From the NCBI GenBank assembly GCA_902780365.1, contig CACZFE010000051.1:1-18266 (forward strand): 18,266 nucleotides of DNA, read 5' to 3'. Position 1 is the first letter of the stretch. Every line of letters starts with the position of its first letter. Origin of the DNA: an uncultured Spirochaetales bacterium. GTDB lineage: Bacteria; UBP6; UBA1177. Below the pieces are notes generated by a model. The model was not told the origin of the DNA. It did not search any database and saw nothing but the letters and a program-made list of their open reading frames with translations. Below, piece by piece: positions 16,601 to 18,266 of this stretch. A program made the position numbers and the translations under genes.

Positions 16601-17686
16601 CACAGTAATTTCGGCAACAACTTTTTCAACAGCTTCGAGCGGTTTTCCGGCAGTCGGAAGGTATGCACTTGCAATGACATTCCTGTTTTTATCGATCAGA
16701 GCCCCTTTCGTGCTGACGGAACCGACATCTATGCCTAAAAAAAGTTCCGATAAATCCTCACTTCGTCCCATATTTTCTATACTCTGCGGTATTTCTTCAG
16801 CTTTCAGAGGCTCTAAATCACTCTCTTCAATAAAATCGAAAGCAACGGAAAAATTTTTTGTTATTTCTGAAAGGAAAATTTTTTTCGATTCTCCTTCGGA
16901 AGCAATCAAAGCTGCACCGATCGCCCCCATTTCACCGAAATATTCCGGGATTTTGAGTTCTTTTTCGTTGAGTCCTAAAATTTCGCGGAACGCGCGTGCC
17001 ACACCTTTGTTTGCGGCGACTCCACCCTGGAAAAGTATAGGCGGATGAGGCAGTTTGCCACGGCATAAAGCCGAAAGATAGTTCCTTGCAAGGGAAAAGC
17101 ATAGTCCAGCCGCTATTTCATCTTTCGGAACTCCTTTCTGCTGCAGGTGGATCATGTCTGATTTCGCGAAAACGGAGCATCTTCCCGCTACACTCGGCAC
17201 GTTTTTTGCCGCAAAAGCGATATTTCCGAGTTCTTCTGTCGTAAGCCCCAGCCGCTGCGCCTGCTGGTCGAGGAATGCGCCTGTTCCCGCTGCGCAGAGC
17301 TCGTTGAAAGCGTGGTCTTCGAGAAAATGCCTGCCGTTTTTGTCAGTTCCGATCGTTATGAATTTTGAATCCTGACCGCCTATTTCGATGATGTATTTTG
17401 TGTCGGGATAAAGTGTCCATGCCGCAGTCGCGTGGGCTATGATCTCGTTTGTGACATCGAAAGAAAGCTGGTTCGCGATGAGTTCCTTGCCGGAACCCGT
17501 TACGCAGACACCTGCAAACTCAAATTCCGTGAATTTTTCCGAAATCTCATTGAAAAGTTCCGCCGCAGCCTGCATCGGACGGCCGTTTGTCCTGCGGTAA
17601 CTTTGGTAAATTATATTTTTCTCATCATTCAGAATAATGCAGTCAAGGCTTACCGAGCCTAAATCAAGTCCCAGAAAGTATTTCAT
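13697..17686 (-). CDS. Acyl-CoA dehydratase activase-related giant protein (tandem activase ATPase + DUF2229 + HgdB-like)
   Basis: This 1329-residue protein joins domains of the 2-hydroxyglutaryl-CoA dehydratase/benzoyl-CoA reductase activation systems. Residues 1-265 are an ASKHA ATPase (GLDLGSVSLD; VTGSGKE; IEIGGQDSKF; ELCAAGTGAF with Cys 131; GRCSVFAKSD with Cys 170; FQGGVAAN). About residues 315-575 repeat it (GIDVGSVSTKG, IEIGGQDSKF, Cys 440, Cys 480, FQGGVAKN). In characterised activators two such subunits share one 4Fe-4S cluster through this Cys pair, so the tandem copy looks like a single-chain dimer. A DUF2229-type region follows from about 613 (FCYP Cys 665, ACPY Cys 705). Then come HgdB-like parts: GRPYNTGD about 795, FGCGPD about 871, GRECHPF Cys 988, and CHNC 1273-1276 near the end. 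Known relatives are about 1400 aa and lack an established substrate. Expected activity is ATP-driven low-potential electron transfer to a fused Fe-S site. A strong promoter precedes it, with AGGTG as Shine-Dalgarno sequence. Confidence 0.85.
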   Translation of the reverse strand: MKYFLGLDLGSVSLDCIILNDEKNIIYQSYRRTNGRPMQAAAELFNEISEKFTEFEFAGVCVTGSGKELIANQLSFDVTNEIIAHATAAWTLYPDTKYIIEIGGQDSKFITIGTDKNGRHFLEDHAFNELCAAGTGAFLDQQAQRLGLTTEELGNIAFAAKNVPSVAGRCSVFAKSDMIHLQQKGVPKDEIAAGLCFSLARNYLSALCRGKLPHPPILFQGGVAANKGVARAFREILGLNEKELKIPEYFGEMGAIGAALIASEGESKKIFLSEITKNFSVAFDFIEESDLEPLKAEEIPQSIENMGRSEDLSELFLGIDVGSVSTKGALIDKNRNVIASAYLPTAGKPLEAVEKVVAEITVKAPIHTPFTAVAATGSGRILAAKYLKTDLTIDEISAQSVSCGYFFPECDTIIEIGGQDSKFIKMEKGAISNFKMNRACAAGTGSFLEEQSNRLKISIKEEFADLAFKSVHPVKLGSRCTVFMDSDLVHHLQRGAKTEDLCAGLAYATCENYIEKVAGSSKFGKNVVFQGGVAKNRAVGAVFEKLLKTKIKIHPYPEISGAIGAAFFAMEEHFSPEKEESKARPVNGFEIRNELLLSYLKEYDVNPQTPDCKGVIAMPFALNLKEFLPFWAAFFGELNYELHLSPETNSEIVQAGLIHVPAEFCYPMKVLFGHVKDLLDKGYKRIFIPHMQFFEPPKKRLQYACPYTQAVPYIVKENMNCDAEIMTLKYPVEGEENFWIEETAKTLGLTFEEIDSAFVKARAAQREFANRCIEKGKEIIGKIERENSRGVVLLGRPYNTGDRHINLNIAERLTSLGISVIPADFLPLETEELPHIWDRVRWGYGRKLVKAARILKKHKNLGGVIVTNFGCGPDAFIDQYLEYELSDTPHLVLEFDDHRAEAGLVTRLEAFSRNFRIAEKERSVVEGIDPGKPKIPLREYTYYIPSFMDHALAISGALKASGCKVVLLPPTDDESWELGLKYAYGRECHPFISFVGDLLKAAKRPDFIPEKACYFGPSYFGACLLPQYIIAMHLVLKRLGLGEVTIMNITDETNMKELGPKYLARMALGIYAIDRFFKWKTEISPYEAEAGGVEKVYREVLSGIEKGLETGGFFKAIKRGVKAMKSIKLTPDNGTRPKIGVVGDVYTRINAHSNGKLFENLKNMGFEVWSSCSMIDLTFMALELKSDDFLKEGKKVKSFLAKGTFPAVKICRYLIDRYFPDTIRTPQERDLNFIKKTVGKHIDITIDRALTLNLSRIGELHEAASDGILNVMCHNCMLGTVTESLTSTLRKDTDDTPICTLVYEGLKSTHNKNRLEAFAHQVKQKIGKT

Positions 17687-17720
17687 TTTTCACCTGTGAA
17701 TATCACTGTTAAGACACCGG

Positions 17721-17749
17721 AATATATTTAAAATATTTAAGGCTTTCAA
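17721..17749 (-). promoter_or_regulatory. Sigma-70-type promoter of the giant activase gene
   Basis: On the minus strand, TTGAAA (17744-17749) and TATATT (17721-17726) are separated by 17 bases, close to consensus. The predicted start near 17714 gives a leader of about 28 bases. The leader is too short for a riboswitch. Confidence 0.65.
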
Positions 17750-17828
17750 TTTTATTTTATGTCGATGTAAGCATTGTCTTTATTTTGTTTTTTTATAGAT
17801 TATTTACAGAAAGTATATTCTTTTTCAT

Positions 17829-17856
17829 TTGCCTGTTTCAAAAAATCAAATATAAT
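17829..17856 (+). promoter_or_regulatory. Sigma-70-type promoter of the EGF-repeat gene
   Basis: TTGCCT (17829-17834) and a perfect TATAAT (17851-17856) are separated by 16 bases. The start would be near 17863, with a leader of about 30 bases ending in CGGAGG (17884-17889). It is divergent from, and about 100 bases away from, the promoter of the giant activase gene. Confidence 0.65.
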
Positions 17857-17893
17857 TCAATGTTTTTTATTCATTTTTATTTCGGAGGCCGCC

Positions 17894-18266
17894 ATGAAGA
17901 AATTGTTCCTGTTTCAGGTTATGTTTTTCTCTTTTGTTTCCCTCTTTGCTGACTGGGGAGAAGACCTCTGCGAAGATGTGACTTGCTCGGGTCACGGCGA
18001 ATGTCATGAAGACGGCGAAAATGAATGGTGTGTATGCGATGAAGGATATATTGCTGACGGTTTGGATTGTATTTTAGGCTGTAACGGCGTTACTTGCAGC
18101 GGTCACGGTGTATGTTCGGTCGTGAGCGGCGCGGAGGTCTGCACTTGCGAAGCGGGATTTAATGCAACGGGACTCAACTGTATTCTGAACGAGGCTTCGA
18201 CGGTCGATACTCTTGCGATACTCAATGAAACTGACTGCTACAACACTGGGAATTGCCATTACAGGC
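17894..18266 (+). CDS. Secreted EGF-like repeat protein, N-terminal part (runs off window)
   Basis: The frame from the ATG at 17894 stays open to the window edge (124 codons visible). It starts with a signal peptide: MKKLF, hydrophobic to about residue 18, and a likely cleavage after LFA (residue 19). Two consecutive EGF-like units follow. The first has CEDVTCSGHGEC then CVCDEGYIADGLDC. The second has CNGVTCSGHGVC then CTCEAGFNATGLNC. Each shows the six-cysteine spacing with the final C-x-C and the Gly-Tyr/Phe step. A further stretch with Cys (DCYNTGNC) begins a different domain that is cut off. EGF modules outside the cytoplasm usually serve as disulfide-bonded spacers or adhesion modules. 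The perfect GGAGG is 4 bases from the ATG. The identity of the main C-terminal domain cannot be determined here. Confidence 0.8.
   Translation, partial: MKKLFLFQVMFFSFVSLFADWGEDLCEDVTCSGHGECHEDGENEWCVCDEGYIADGLDCILGCNGVTCSGHGVCSVVSGAEVCTCEAGFNATGLNCILNEASTVDTLAILNETDCYNTGNCHYR

Noticed and set aside
16281..17048. 255-codon open frame on the plus strand
   Set aside because: It is a shadow of the tandem activase modules on the other strand, with no start signals and no recognisable domain.

Overview
The window reads as an 18.3 kb chromosomal segment of a two-membraned (Gram-negative-type) bacterium, probably an anaerobe. Evidence for the outer membrane is a LolA-like lipoprotein carrier, two lipoprotein-like precursors and a signal-peptide-bearing, beta-barrel-like protein. 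Evidence for anaerobic metabolism is a very large protein of the 2-hydroxyacyl-CoA dehydratase activase type. I cannot name the phylum from the sequence. EGF-like repeats and many lipoproteins occur in several delta-proteobacterial/myxococcal and related lineages, but this is only suggestive. No tRNA, rRNA, CRISPR array or insertion sequence was seen, and stop codon use is standard.

Positions 1-7068 (+ strand) hold the tail of an upstream gene and then a tightly spaced run: a PlsC-type acyltransferase, two secreted lipoprotein-like proteins whose genes overlap by 4 bp, a LolA-like carrier, and an M16 zinc peptidase. The peptidase is split into two frames by a -1 shift near 5302-5371. The run looks like one transcription unit concerned with envelope lipids and lipoproteins, although the peptidase lacks a signal peptide.

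Positions 7069-7435 are a 367-bp gap containing a weak terminator-like hairpin, a 25-codon lipoprotein gene with a perfect Shine-Dalgarno sequence, a perfect 8-bp inverted repeat, and a good promoter. The promoter drives an outer-membrane protein gene (7436-8698) with an Ala/Pro/Glu repeat region. The 3' end of that gene overlaps convergent miaA by 52 bp.

Positions 8647-13624 (- strand) are a four-gene operon transcribed in the order GAF/receiver-like sensor, three-TM membrane protein, mutL, miaA. Junctions are 5 bp, 6 bp and a 4-bp overlap, and a clear promoter lies upstream (13651-13678).

Positions 13697-17686 (- strand) encode a 1329-residue fusion of two activase ATPase modules with DUF2229/HgdB-like regions, with its own strong promoter. 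A divergent gene starts at 17894 (+), encodes a secreted EGF-repeat protein and runs off the end of the window.
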